In this document: piece after piece, positions 15,198 through 25,669 of the stretch
Position numbering within the stretch: the first letter of the stretch is position 1
Layout of the letters: every line of letters starts with the position of its first letter
Source of the DNA: Streptomyces werraensis
GTDB taxonomy: Bacteria > Actinomycetota > Actinomycetes > Streptomycetales > Streptomycetaceae
DNA: 64,000 nucleotides
Direction: 5' to 3'
Assembly: GCA_014656175.1 (NCBI GenBank)
Contig: BNBX01000010.1
Span: 62,001-126,000 of the forward strand
Made by a program: the position numbers and the translations under genes
Notes under the pieces: model-generated
Database searches by the model: none
What the model saw: the letters and a program-made list of their open reading frames with translations, nothing else
Told to the model about the DNA's origin: nothing

Positions 15198-18128
15198 TTG
15201 CCGTTAGCAGAGCCCCTGAGCGAACGGGACGACGCCCTGCGCCTGCTGGCCGAGCGGGGCGAACGCGCCCGTGCCGGCGCGGGCGGTCTCGTCCTGTTGC
15301 GCGGCGCCACCGGCACCGGACGCACCGCGCTGCTGGGCGCCGCCGCCGAGCAGGCGGCCGGGCAGGGGATGCGGGTGCTGCGGGCGCGCGTCACCCCGGA
15401 GGACGGCGGCGCCGAATGGGGCGTCGCCCGGCAGCTCTTCGGCGCCGACGCGGACCTCCTCCGGGAGCCACCGGCGGCGGCAGGAACGTCCCCCGCCGAG
15501 CACCGGCGGACGCAGGGGGCGCTGCTGTGGCGGCTGCTGGAGACGTACGCGCGGCGCGGCCCGCTGTTCGTCGCGGTCGACGACGTGCACGCCGCCGACG
15601 CGGCCTCGCGCCGCTGGCTCACGGAGGCGGCCCGCCTCGTCGACGGGCTGCCCGTGCTGCTCGTGGTGACCGAGCGCAGCCAGTACGACATCGACCCGGC
15701 CGGGCACGGTCTCGCCCACGGGCTGTCCCCGGCCCTCGTCCACACCCACACCCTCGCCCCGCTGAGCGCCGAAGCCGCCGCGGATCTGGTGCGGGCCGCC
15801 TTCCCGGACGCCGAGCCCGGCCGGGTGGCGGACTGCGTGCGCGCGGGGGCGGGCAACCCGCTGCTGCTGCGGGCACTGCTGCACGACCTGTCGTCCTGGA
15901 CGGCGTCCGCCTCGGAGTCCTCGTCGGCCGCGCTGCCCGACACCTGCGCCGCGCTGTATCCGGGGGCGTACCCGGACGTCGTCTCGTGGTGGCTGGCCGG
16001 CGCGGGTGGCGCCACGGCGCGGGTCGCCCGCTGCCTGGCCGCGCTGGAGAGCGGTGAGGCGGACCGGGCGGACGCCGCCCGCACCCCGGACCGGGCGGAC
16101 GCCGCCCGCACCCCGGAGCGGGCGGGGGACGGCGCCGGGCCCCGGCGGGACTGGTGCCCGGGACACTGCCCCGACGAGCGCCGCGCCACCCAGGCGCGGA
16201 CCGTCGCCCGCATGGCGCAGGCAGACCCGGACCGGGTGACCGGCTGGCTCACCGCGATGACCCGTCTCGGTCTGCTGCGGCGGGACACGGACGGACTCCA
16301 CCGGTACGCCCATCCGCTGCTGCGGGACGCCGTGCTCAGCGGCTGGACCAGCGGGCGCCGCAGGGAGGCGCACCGGGCCGCCGCCGAGGAGCTGATGCGC
16401 GAAGGCGCGCCGGTCGGCTCCGTGGCCTGGCACCTGTACCACGGGGCCGCGGTGGCCGAGCCGTGGGCGGTCGACGTGCTGCTGGACGCGGCGGCCGAGG
16501 AGGTCCGCGCCGACCGGCCGCGCTGCGCGGCGGCATTCCTGCGGCGCGCCCTGGACGAGCCGATGGAGCCCGTCCGCCGGGCCACCGTCCTCATCCAGCT
16601 CGGCTCCCTGGAATGCGCCGCCCATCCGTCCGGCGGACTGCCCCGGCTCGCCCAGGCCGTCCGGCTGCCCGGCGACTCACGGGACCGGCTGCGGGCGACG
16701 GTCGCCCTGGCCACCGCGCTGGCCCGCAGCGGGGACGTCACGGAGGCGCGGCGGATGCTGCGGGAGGAGGAACAGCGGCTCGCGGGGCGTCCCGCTACGG
16801 TGCGGACGCTGCGCGCGGTCGCCGTGCTGCTGTCCGACGCCACCCCGCACGCGGTGCGCGCGGTCCAGGAGCCGCCCCCGCCCGGGCCGGACGGTGGCGG
16901 GCCCGACCTGCTGGACGCGGCGCACCGCATGCTGGCGGTACGGCACGGGGCGACGGCCGGGCTGATCTCCGCGCGGGAGGCGATGGAGCGGATCCGCGTG
17001 CTCTCCGAGGGCCCGGCCGACCCGGTCGCCGTGCCGTTCATGTACGGCATGGCCGCGCTCGTGGCGCAATGGGCGGACGAGCTGGACGAGGCCGAGCGGC
17101 TGGTGCGGCGGGCGCTGGACCCGCTGGCGTCGTTCCTGCTGCACCCGATGCACCACATCCTCACCGACATGCGGGTGGACGTCGCGGCGGCCCGCGCCGA
17201 CTGGGACGCCGTCCTGGCGGAGCCGCACGCCCGCACCGCGAGGATGTGGTCCTCGGGGCCCGGCCCCACCAGCGCGCACACCCAGGCCGTGATCGCGCTG
17301 GTGGAGACGGGGCGGCGGGAGGAGGCCGCACGGCTGGTGGACGGCTTCGACCTGCGGACCGCGCCGGACTCCTGGCGCACGCACCGCTTCCTGTACGCGC
17401 GGGCGGTGCTGCGGGCGGCGTCCGGGCAGCCTGACCGGGCGCTGGAGGACTTCCTGGAGTGCGGGCGGCGCCAGGCGTCCCGGGAGGCGCACCTGTCCGT
17501 GCTGTCGCCGTGGCGGGTGGGCGCCGCCGAGTGCCTTCTCGCGCTGGGCAGGCCGCACGAGGCGCTGGCGCTGGCGGAGGAGGAGACCCGGCTCGCCGAG
17601 GTGTGGGGCACGGCGCGGGTACGGGGCCGGGCGCTGCGGACGCTGGGAGAGGCGACGGGCGGCCGGCGCGGTCTGCGGCTCACGGCGCGGGCGGTCGGAC
17701 TGCTGCGGGCGGCGCCGGGCGGGGCCGAGCTGATCGCCGCGCTGATCGCGCACGGAAGGCTGCTGCTCGCGTTTCGGGAGCGCTCCCAAGCACGGGAGGC
17801 GCTGCACGAGGCGGTGGAACACGCGGAGCGTCTCGGCGCGGTGCGGCTGCGCCGTGTGGCGGAGGACCTCCTCCACGAGGGCGGCGCCCGCCGCCCCGGC
17901 GCCCCCCGCACGGGCCCGGAGGCCCTGACCGACAGCGAACGCCGCATCGCCGGTCTGGCGGCCGAGGGCCGTACCAACGCGGAGATAGCGGCCGCACTCC
18001 ACCTGGCCCGCCGCACGGTGGAGACCCACCTGACGGCGGCCTACCGCAAACTGGGCATCACCCGCCGCACGGAACTTCCGGCGGCCCTCCCCCCGGCCCC
18101 GTACGGCCCCGCGGCCCGTGCCGGCTGA
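15198..18128 (+). CDS. LAL-type (large ATP-binding LuxR) regulator with TTA codon, probable SCO4263 homologue
   Basis: The protein has 976 residues. An AGGAGG ribosome-binding site at 15187-15192 supports the TTG start at 15198. Codon 3 is TTA (15204-15206), so translation should depend on the bldA tRNA. The N-terminal ATPase has a P-loop GATGTGRT (residues 36-43) with Arg in place of the usual Lys, and a Walker B-like FVAVDDVHAAD. A long helical repeat region follows. The C-terminal LuxR helix-turn-helix is intact (LTDSERRIAGLAAEGRTNAE and RRTVETHLTAAYRKL). By position it probably controls the eCIS genes. I recall SCO4263, at the S. coelicolor eCIS locus, as a TTA-containing conserved regulator; this is memory, not a search. 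Confidence 0.88.
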   Translation: MPLAEPLSERDDALRLLAERGERARAGAGGLVLLRGATGTGRTALLGAAAEQAAGQGMRVLRARVTPEDGGAEWGVARQLFGADADLLREPPAAAGTSPAEHRRTQGALLWRLLETYARRGPLFVAVDDVHAADAASRRWLTEAARLVDGLPVLLVVTERSQYDIDPAGHGLAHGLSPALVHTHTLAPLSAEAAADLVRAAFPDAEPGRVADCVRAGAGNPLLLRALLHDLSSWTASASESSSAALPDTCAALYPGAYPDVVSWWLAGAGGATARVARCLAALESGEADRADAARTPDRADAARTPERAGDGAGPRRDWCPGHCPDERRATQARTVARMAQADPDRVTGWLTAMTRLGLLRRDTDGLHRYAHPLLRDAVLSGWTSGRRREAHRAAAEELMREGAPVGSVAWHLYHGAAVAEPWAVDVLLDAAAEEVRADRPRCAAAFLRRALDEPMEPVRRATVLIQLGSLECAAHPSGGLPRLAQAVRLPGDSRDRLRATVALATALARSGDVTEARRMLREEEQRLAGRPATVRTLRAVAVLLSDATPHAVRAVQEPPPPGPDGGGPDLLDAAHRMLAVRHGATAGLISAREAMERIRVLSEGPADPVAVPFMYGMAALVAQWADELDEAERLVRRALDPLASFLLHPMHHILTDMRVDVAAARADWDAVLAEPHARTARMWSSGPGPTSAHTQAVIALVETGRREEAARLVDGFDLRTAPDSWRTHRFLYARAVLRAASGQPDRALEDFLECGRRQASREAHLSVLSPWRVGAAECLLALGRPHEALALAEEETRLAEVWGTARVRGRALRTLGEATGGRRGLRLTARAVGLLRAAPGGAELIAALIAHGRLLLAFRERSQAREALHEAVEHAERLGAVRLRRVAEDLLHEGGARRPGAPRTGPEALTDSERRIAGLAAEGRTNAEIAAALHLARRTVETHLTAAYRKLGITRRTELPAALPPAPYGPAARAG
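16061..16114 (+). repeat. 27-bp perfect tandem duplication inside the LAL gene
   Basis: Two identical 27-base units (16061-16087 and 16088-16114) each encode DRADAARTP. A third, diverged partial copy follows (ERAG). The duplication is in frame and falls in a linker between the ATPase region and the helical repeats, so it is unlikely to harm folding. It is a candidate site of strain-to-strain length variation. Confidence 0.9.
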
Positions 18129-18143
18129 GGGAGTCCGGAAACG

Positions 18144-18177
18144 GCGGAGGGGCCGCCCTTACGGGCGGCCCCTCCGC
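18144..18177. terminator. Bidirectional terminator hairpin between LAL and Fe-S oxidoreductase genes
   Basis: Perfect 15-bp arms, 18144-18158 and 18163-18177, enclose a TTAC loop. The two flanking genes converge here, so one hairpin can end both transcripts. There is no long T-run, as is common in Streptomyces. Confidence 0.8.
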
Positions 18178-18190
18178 TGCGCGGCGTGGG

Positions 18191-20473
18191 TTACTTCACG
18201 GGCTCCGGCTCAGGCGCGGGCTCCGACTCCTCCTCGCCCGCAGGGTCGATCGGGGTCTTGACCGACTCCAGCAGGAGCTGGGCCACGTCGACGACCTGGG
18301 TCGACTCCTTGGCCTTGCCTTCGTTCTTCTTGCCGTTGACCGAGTCGGTCAGCATGACCAGGCAGAACGGGCAGGCGGTGGAGATGATGTCCGGGTTGAG
18401 GGAGAGGGCCTCGTCGACGCGCTCGTTGTTGATGCGCTTGCCGATCCGCTCCTCCATCCACATCCGGGCGCCGCCCGCGCCGCAGCAGAAGCCCCGCTCC
18501 TTGTGGCGGTGCATCTCCTCGTTGCGCAGGCCCGGGACCTTGCCGATGATCTCGCGCGGAGGCGTGTAGATCTTGTTGTGGCGGCCCAGGTAGCACGGGT
18601 CGTGGTAGGTGATGAGCCCTTCGACCGGGGTGACCGGGATGAGCTTGCCCTCGTCCACCAGGTGCTGGAGCAGCTGCGTGTGGTGGATGACCTCGTAGTC
18701 GCCGCCGAGCTGCGGGTACTCGTTGCCGAGGGTGTTGAGGCAGTGCGGGCAGGTGGCGACGATCTTCTTCGCCGACCTGGGCTTGCGCGACTCCTCGGTG
18801 ACCTTGCCCTCGTCGTCCGTCTCCTCGCCGAACGCCATGTTCAGCGCCATGACGTTCTCCATGCCGAGCTCCTGGAACAGGGGCTCGTTGCCGAGGCGGC
18901 GGGCGGAGTCGCCGGTGCACTTCTCGTCGCCGCCCATGATCGCGAACTTGACGCCCGCGATGTGCAGCAGCTCCGCGAAGGCCTTGGTGGTCTTCTTGGC
19001 GCGGTCCTCCAGGGCGCCGGCGCAGCCGACCCAGTACAGGTACTCGACCTCGGACAGGTCCTCGATGTCCTTGCCGACGACCGGGACCTCGAAGTCGACC
19101 TCCTTGGTCCACTCCAGGCGCTGCTTCTTCGCCAGGCCCCAGGGGTTGCCCTTCTTCTCCAGGTTCTTGAGCATCGTGCCCGCCTCGGACGGGAACGCCG
19201 ACTCGATCATCACCTGGTAGCGGCGCATGTCGACGATGTGGTCGACGTGCTCGATGTCCACCGGGCACTGCTCGACGCAGGCGCCGCAGGTGGTGCAGGA
19301 CCACAGGACGTCCGGGTCGATGACGCCGTTCTCCTCGGCGGTGCCGATCAGCGGGCGCTCGGCCTCGGCGAGGGCGGCGGCGGGCACGCCGGCCAGCTGC
19401 TCCTCGGACGCCTTCTCCTCGCCCTCCATGGTCTTGCCGCCGCCGGCCAGCAGGTACGGGGCCTTGGCGTGCGCGTGGTCGCGCAGCGACATGATCAGCA
19501 GCTTCGGGGAGAGCGGCTTGCCGGTGTTCCAGGCGGGGCACTGCGACTGGCAGCGGCCGCACTCGGTGCAGGTGGAGAAGTCCAGCAGGCCCTTCCAGGA
19601 GAACTGCTCGACCTGGGAGACGCCGAAGACGTCGTCGTCACCGGGGTCGGTGAAGTCGATCGGCTTGCCGCCGGAGGTCATCGGCTGCAGGGCGCCCAGC
19701 GCCGTGGAGCCGTCGGCGTTGCGCTTGAACCAGATGTTGGGGAAGGCGAGGAAGCGGTGCCAGGCCACACCCATGTTGGTGTTGAGCGAGACGACGATCA
19801 TCCAGACGAACGACGTCCCGATCTTGATCATCGCGGTCAGGTACACCAGGTTCTGCAGCGTCCCGACGGACAGCCCGTCGAAGGCCTGCACCAGCGGGTA
19901 CGACGCGAAGTACGACGCCGAGTAGCCGTCGACGTGGTGCAGGGCGCCCTCGAGGCCGCGCAGCACGTAGATGGCGAGGCCGATGGTGAGGATCACGTAC
20001 TCGACGAAGTACGCCTGGCCGGCCTTGGAGCCGGTGAAGCGGGACTTGCGGCCGGGCCGGGACGGCAGGCTGAGCAGACGGATCACGATGAGCACCGCGA
20101 TGCCCAGGACCGTCATGACACCGATGAACTCGATGTACATCTCGAACGGCAGGAAGTCGCCGATGACCGGGAGCACCCAGTCGGCCTGGAAGAGCTGACC
20201 GAAGGCCTGGGCGAGGGTCGGCGGCAGGGTCAGGAAGCCGACGGCGACGAACCAGTGGGCGATGCCGACGATGCCCCACCTGTTCATGCGGGTGTGGCCG
20301 AGGAACTCCCGCACCAGGGTCACACTGCGCTGGTAGGGGTTGTCGGTCCGGGTGCCTGCCGGGACCGGCTGGCCCAGCTTGAAGTACCGGACGAACTGGC
20401 CGATCGCGCGTGCGAGCAGCGCAACGCCGACCACGGTCAGGACCAGCGACACGATGATCGCGGCGAGTTGCAT
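18191..20473 (-). CDS. Membrane Fe-S oxidoreductase, HdrD/EtfD-like
   Basis: The protein has 760 residues. The start is the ATG at 20473, which is preceded by GAGGAG and opens a membrane helix (MQLAAIIVSLVLTVVGVALL). About five membrane segments fill the first 260 residues. Two 4Fe-4S motifs follow (CTECGRCQSQCP and CTTCGACVEQCP), then two CCG-type cysteine domains with GFCCGAGGARMW and CPFCLVMLTDS. This architecture matches the actinobacterial electron-transfer proteins that pass electrons from the ETF flavoprotein to menaquinone (mycobacterial EtfD). A role in fatty-acid beta-oxidation is therefore likely but inferred. No etfAB genes are nearby. Confidence 0.82.
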   Translation of the reverse strand: MQLAAIIVSLVLTVVGVALLARAIGQFVRYFKLGQPVPAGTRTDNPYQRSVTLVREFLGHTRMNRWGIVGIAHWFVAVGFLTLPPTLAQAFGQLFQADWVLPVIGDFLPFEMYIEFIGVMTVLGIAVLIVIRLLSLPSRPGRKSRFTGSKAGQAYFVEYVILTIGLAIYVLRGLEGALHHVDGYSASYFASYPLVQAFDGLSVGTLQNLVYLTAMIKIGTSFVWMIVVSLNTNMGVAWHRFLAFPNIWFKRNADGSTALGALQPMTSGGKPIDFTDPGDDDVFGVSQVEQFSWKGLLDFSTCTECGRCQSQCPAWNTGKPLSPKLLIMSLRDHAHAKAPYLLAGGGKTMEGEEKASEEQLAGVPAAALAEAERPLIGTAEENGVIDPDVLWSCTTCGACVEQCPVDIEHVDHIVDMRRYQVMIESAFPSEAGTMLKNLEKKGNPWGLAKKQRLEWTKEVDFEVPVVGKDIEDLSEVEYLYWVGCAGALEDRAKKTTKAFAELLHIAGVKFAIMGGDEKCTGDSARRLGNEPLFQELGMENVMALNMAFGEETDDEGKVTEESRKPRSAKKIVATCPHCLNTLGNEYPQLGGDYEVIHHTQLLQHLVDEGKLIPVTPVEGLITYHDPCYLGRHNKIYTPPREIIGKVPGLRNEEMHRHKERGFCCGAGGARMWMEERIGKRINNERVDEALSLNPDIISTACPFCLVMLTDSVNGKKNEGKAKESTQVVDVAQLLLESVKTPIDPAGEEESEPAPEPEPVK

Positions 20474-20538
20474 GGGGGCTCCTCGGGCCTGCGAGGGGTT
20501 CAGGGGGCGGTTTGTCGGGGGGTTCACCGGGGTGTGCC

Positions 20539-20571
20539 GTCCGGCTTCCGTCCGGCTTCCGTTCGGCTTCC
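20539..20571. repeat. Three tandem 11-bp repeats upstream of the Fe-S oxidoreductase
   Basis: GTCCGGCTTCC occurs at 20539-20549 and 20550-20560, and GTTCGGCTTCC at 20561-20571. They lie in the untranslated leader or promoter region of the leftward Fe-S oxidoreductase gene, just downstream of a candidate operator. The function is unknown. Confidence 0.85.
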
Positions 20572-20577
20572 CCGAGA

Positions 20578-20595
20578 TTACTAAGCGGTAACTTA
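20578..20595. promoter_or_regulatory. Candidate TetR-type operator TTACTAAGCGGTAACTTA
   Basis: Two overlapping dyads are present: TTAC-N6-GTAA (20578-20591) and TAAG-N6-CTTA (20582-20595). The element is AT-richer than its surroundings and sits about 105 bp upstream of the Fe-S oxidoreductase start. It looks like an operator for a TetR-family regulator, which fits lipid-catabolic control if the enzyme is EtfD-like. The rest of the gap 20474-20812 shows no gene. Confidence 0.45.
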
Positions 20596-20812
20596 TGCAG
20601 TCCGTCTGAGACTACCCCCATCTCAGGCCGCACTGTAGCCGGGCGCGGGGTGATCTGAATCGCTGAGGGTTGCCTATGCGGGCGAGGTGTGCACGCGCGC
20701 CATGCGCCCGTGGGGGGCGCTCGGTGAGGGCTCAGGGACCGTCCCGGATGGCGTCCGGGATCCGATCGTGTTATTCACGCCAAATCAGTCGATACGCACC
20801 TAACTTATATCC

Positions 20813-21850
20813 GTGCTCTACGGGATCGCCGCCGCCGCCACCGCACTGCTGCTCTCCGCCCTCCTCACCGGGGTGCTGCGGACCCCCGCCCTGCGTCTCG
20901 GGATCACCGACCGCAGGCGGCGCCGGCCCCTGCCGCTGTCCGGGGGAACGGCCGTCGCGCCGGCCACCGTTCTGGTCGCGGCAGGCGCCGACGCCGCCGG
21001 GCTGCTGCCGCTGGGCGCCGGGGTCGGCCGATTGGTCGCGGCGGCCGGCTGTGTCGCCCTGCTCGGGCTGGCGGCCGACCTCCGGCGGCTGAGGTGGTGG
21101 GTCGCACCGGCCGGCACGGCGGTCGCCGCGGCCTTCGTCGTGCCGTACGAGGAGACCGGCGTAATCGCCGGAGCGGCGGCCGTGGCGTGGATCGCGGTCG
21201 CGACCACCGCCTTCCGGGGGCTGGACCACGCCGACGGGCTGGCGGGCGCGATCGGCGCGGTGGGCGCGTTCGGGGTCGCCGCGTGCGCCACGGCCGAGCT
21301 GATGGACGGCCTCGCCGCCCTGCTGGGCGTGCTGGCGGCCGCGCTCGCCGGGTTCCTGCTGCACAACTGGTTCCCCGCGCGGGCGGGCCTGGGGGCGGCC
21401 GGCGCGCTGTTCACCGGATTCCTGCTGGCCTCGTCGGCGGTCTTCGTGCGGGCGGGGCAGGGAATGGGAGCCGGAGCGGCCGTGCTGTACGCGCTGACGG
21501 CGATCGCGTGTGCGGACGCGGTCCTGGTGGTACTCGGCCGGCTGCTCGACCGCCGGGCGGTCACCCGGGGGCGTCCCGACCATCTCGGGCACCGGCTGCG
21601 GCGGCTGGGGCTCGCGCCCCGCGCGGTGCCGGTGCTGCTGGGCGCCGGGTCGGCGGCAGGGGCGCTGGTCGCGGTGTGCGTGCACACCGGCAGGCTGTCC
21701 GCCGGGGCGGCGTGGTGGGTCGCGGCAGCCGCCGCGGTGCTCGTCCTGATGCTCGTGAGGCGTCCCGTCACCCCCTATTTCCGTCCGCGTCAACGTGTCG
21801 CCAGCGCGTCGTCGCAGGTCAGCGAGCGGTTGCGTGTAAGGAGCGGATAA
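20813..21850 (+). CDS. MraY/WecA-family polyprenyl-phosphate sugar-phosphate transferase-like membrane protein
   Basis: The protein has 345 residues from GTG and is almost entirely hydrophobic helices (about 9-10). Family motifs are recognisable but degenerate: LDHADGLAGAIGA for the catalytic DDxxN-like loop, LLHNWFPARAGLGAAG, and GRPDHLGHRLRRLGLAPR near the C-terminus. Several metal-binding aspartates of true GT4 enzymes are missing or shifted (the family usually has HNFxPAKxFxGDxG), so catalytic activity is uncertain. A TAACTT hexamer at 20801-20806, six bases before the GTG, suggests a leaderless transcript. The gene ends 3 bp before the first HAIR element of dnaK. Confidence 0.72.
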   Translation: MLYGIAAAATALLLSALLTGVLRTPALRLGITDRRRRRPLPLSGGTAVAPATVLVAAGADAAGLLPLGAGVGRLVAAAGCVALLGLAADLRRLRWWVAPAGTAVAAAFVVPYEETGVIAGAAAVAWIAVATTAFRGLDHADGLAGAIGAVGAFGVAACATAELMDGLAALLGVLAAALAGFLLHNWFPARAGLGAAGALFTGFLLASSAVFVRAGQGMGAGAAVLYALTAIACADAVLVVLGRLLDRRAVTRGRPDHLGHRLRRLGLAPRAVPVLLGAGSAAGALVAVCVHTGRLSAGAAWWVAAAAAVLVLMLVRRPVTPYFRPRQRVASASSQVSERLRVRSG

Positions 21851-21852
21851 GA

Positions 21853-21925
21853 GTTGAGTCTGCTCGACTCAGCTCTGTTGACCCGACGGCGGCCGTCATG
21901 CATGCTTGAGTCTGTTCCACTCAAG
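21853..21925 (+). promoter_or_regulatory. dnaK promoter with two HspR-binding HAIR operators
   Basis: A perfect HAIR, CTTGAGT-N7-ACTCAAG, lies at 21905-21925. A degenerate one, GTTGAGT-N7-ACTCAGC, lies at 21853-21873. Between them TTGACC (21878-21883) and CATGCT (21901-21906) are spaced 17 bp apart as a vegetative promoter. The downstream HAIR overlaps the -10 element and start site; the upstream one abuts the -35. HspR, encoded at the end of this operon, is the known repressor of such sites, giving autoregulation with DnaK as corepressor. Confidence 0.93.
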
Positions 21926-21943
21926 TCAGCTGGAGGAATCGAA

Positions 21944-23784
<1,841 letters not shown>

Positions 23785-23788
<4 letters not shown>

Positions 23789-24456
23789 CGGAAGAGACCC
23801 CGGGCTTCGACGAGCAGCAGCCCGATGTCCCTTCCGGCGCACCGTCCGACGACGCCGAGCCGCAGGCCGCCGCTCCCTCTCCCGAGGACGAGGCGGCCCC
23901 GGCCGGGGACACCGAGCAGAACGCCGCTCTGGTGGCCCAGCTGGACCAGGCCCGCAGCGCGCTGAACGAGCGCACCGCGGACCTCCAGCGCCTCCAGGCC
24001 GAGTTCCAGAACTACCGCCGCCGTGTCGAGCGGGACCGGGCAGCCGTGAAGGAGACCGCCGTGGCGAATCTCCTGACCGAACTGCTGCCCGTGCTCGACG
24101 ACATCGGCCGCGCCCGTGAACACGGCGAGCTGGTCGGCGGCTTCAAGTCGGTCGCGGAGTCGCTGGAGACCACGGCGGCCAAGCTGGGCCTCCAGCAGTT
24201 CGGCAAGGAGGGTGAGCCCTTCGACCCGACGATCCACGAGGCCCTGATGCACTCCTACGCGCCGGACGTCACCGAGACGACGTGCGTGGCGATTCTGCAG
24301 CCGGGGTACCGCATCGGCGAGCGCACCATCCGCCCCGCGCGGGTGGCCGTCGCCGAGCCGCAGCCCGGCGCGCAGACGGCCCTGCCGGCCGAGGAGGGCA
24401 CCGAGGCGCAGGCCGACGGGGAGAACAAGGAGAACGGTGGCCCGGAGGAGGGCTGA
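23785..24456 (+). CDS. grpE: Nucleotide exchange factor GrpE
   Basis: The protein has 223 residues from a GTG that overlaps the dnaK stop codon (GTGA). An acidic disordered N-terminus leads to the long helix (RLQAEFQNYRRRVERDR) and the head domain (LLTELLPVLDDIGRARE and GEPFDPTIHEALM). It has an unusually long acidic C-terminal tail of about 45 residues. It releases ADP from DnaK. Confidence 0.98.
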
Positions 24457-24492
24457 CGTTATAGCTGACGCAGGGAAGGAGGGACGTCGGGG

Positions 24493-25665
24493 ATGAGCAC
24501 CAAGGACTTCATCGAGAAGGACTACTACAAGGTCCTCGGCGTCCCCAAGGACGCCACCGAGGCCGAGATCAAGAAGGCGTACCGGAAACTCGCCCGCGAG
24601 TACCACCCGGACGCCAACAAGGGGAACGCCAAGGCGGAGGAGCGGTTCAAGGAGATCTCCGAGGCGAACGACGTCCTCGGCGACCCCAAGAAGCGCAAGG
24701 AGTACGACGAGGCGCGCGCCCTCTTCGGCAACGGCGGGTTCCGCCCGGGGCCGGGCGCGGGCGGCGGCACCTTCAACTTCGACCTCGGCGACCTCTTCGG
24801 AGGTCAGGCCGGCGGCCAGGCGGGCGGCTTCGGCGGCGGCCTCGGTGACGTCTTCGGGGGCCTGTTCAACCGGGGCGGCCCGGGGACCACACGGACCCAG
24901 CCGCGCCGGGGCCAGGACATCGAGTCCGAGGTGACGCTGAGCTTCACCGAGGCCATCGAGGGCGCGACCGTCCCGCTGCGGATGTCGTCGCAGTCGCCCT
25001 GCAAGGCCTGTTCGGGCACCGGCGACAAGAACGGCACACCGCGCGTGTGCCCGACCTGCGTCGGCACCGGACAGGTGGCGCGGGGCTCCGGCGGCGGCTT
25101 CTCGCTGACCGACCCCTGCCCGGACTGCAAGGGCCGCGGCCTGATCGCGGAGGAGCCCTGCGAGGTCTGCAAGGGCAGCGGGCGGGCCAAGTCCTCGCGG
25201 ACGATGCAGGTGCGCATCCCCGCGGGCGTCAGCGACGGCCAGCGGATCCGGCTGCGCGGCAAGGGGGCGCCCGGCGAGCGGGGCGGCCCCGCGGGCGACC
25301 TGTACGTCGTCGTGCACGTCGGCGCCCACCCGGTGTTCGGCCGCAAGGGCGACAACCTGACGGTCACGGTGCCGGTGACGTACCCCGAGGCGGCCCTCGG
25401 GGGCGAGATCCGGGTCCCGACGCTGGGCGGTCCGCCGGTGACGCTGAAGCTGCCGCCGGGCACACCCAACGGGCGCACCCTGCGCGCCCGCGGCAAGGGC
25501 GCGGTCCGCAAGGACGGCACCCGCGGTGATCTGCTGGTCACCGTCGAGGTGAGTGTGCCCAAGGACCTGTCGGGGAAGGCTCGTGACGCCCTTGAGGCGT
25601 ATCGCGAGGCAACCGCGGACCAGGATCCGCGGGCGGAGCTGTTCCAGGCCGCGAAGGGAGCTTGA
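24493..25665 (+). CDS. dnaJ: Chaperone DnaJ (Hsp40)
   Basis: The protein has 390 residues. The J domain carries DYYKVLGVPKDATEAEIKKA and the HPD motif (REYHPDANKGN). A Gly/Phe-rich linker follows. Four zinc-finger repeats are present (CKACSGTG, CPTCVGTG, CPDCKGRG, CEVCKGSG), then the C-terminal substrate-binding domain. GGAGG lies ahead of the ATG. This is the DnaJ copy of the hspR operon; Streptomyces usually has a second copy elsewhere. Confidence 0.98.
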   Translation: MSTKDFIEKDYYKVLGVPKDATEAEIKKAYRKLAREYHPDANKGNAKAEERFKEISEANDVLGDPKKRKEYDEARALFGNGGFRPGPGAGGGTFNFDLGDLFGGQAGGQAGGFGGGLGDVFGGLFNRGGPGTTRTQPRRGQDIESEVTLSFTEAIEGATVPLRMSSQSPCKACSGTGDKNGTPRVCPTCVGTGQVARGSGGGFSLTDPCPDCKGRGLIAEEPCEVCKGSGRAKSSRTMQVRIPAGVSDGQRIRLRGKGAPGERGGPAGDLYVVVHVGAHPVFGRKGDNLTVTVPVTYPEAALGGEIRVPTLGGPPVTLKLPPGTPNGRTLRARGKGAVRKDGTRGDLLVTVEVSVPKDLSGKARDALEAYREATADQDPRAELFQAAKGA

Positions 25666-25669
25666 TGCG

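Noticed and set aside
15128..18016. 962-codon open frame on the minus strand opposite the LAL gene
   Set aside because: The product is Arg/Ser-rich shadow sequence with no domain; the plus strand has an intact ATPase and LuxR domain with a ribosome-binding site.
17459..20584. 1041-codon + frame opposite the Fe-S oxidoreductase
   Set aside because: It begins inside the LAL gene and mirrors the Fe-S protein on the other strand; the composition is non-biological.
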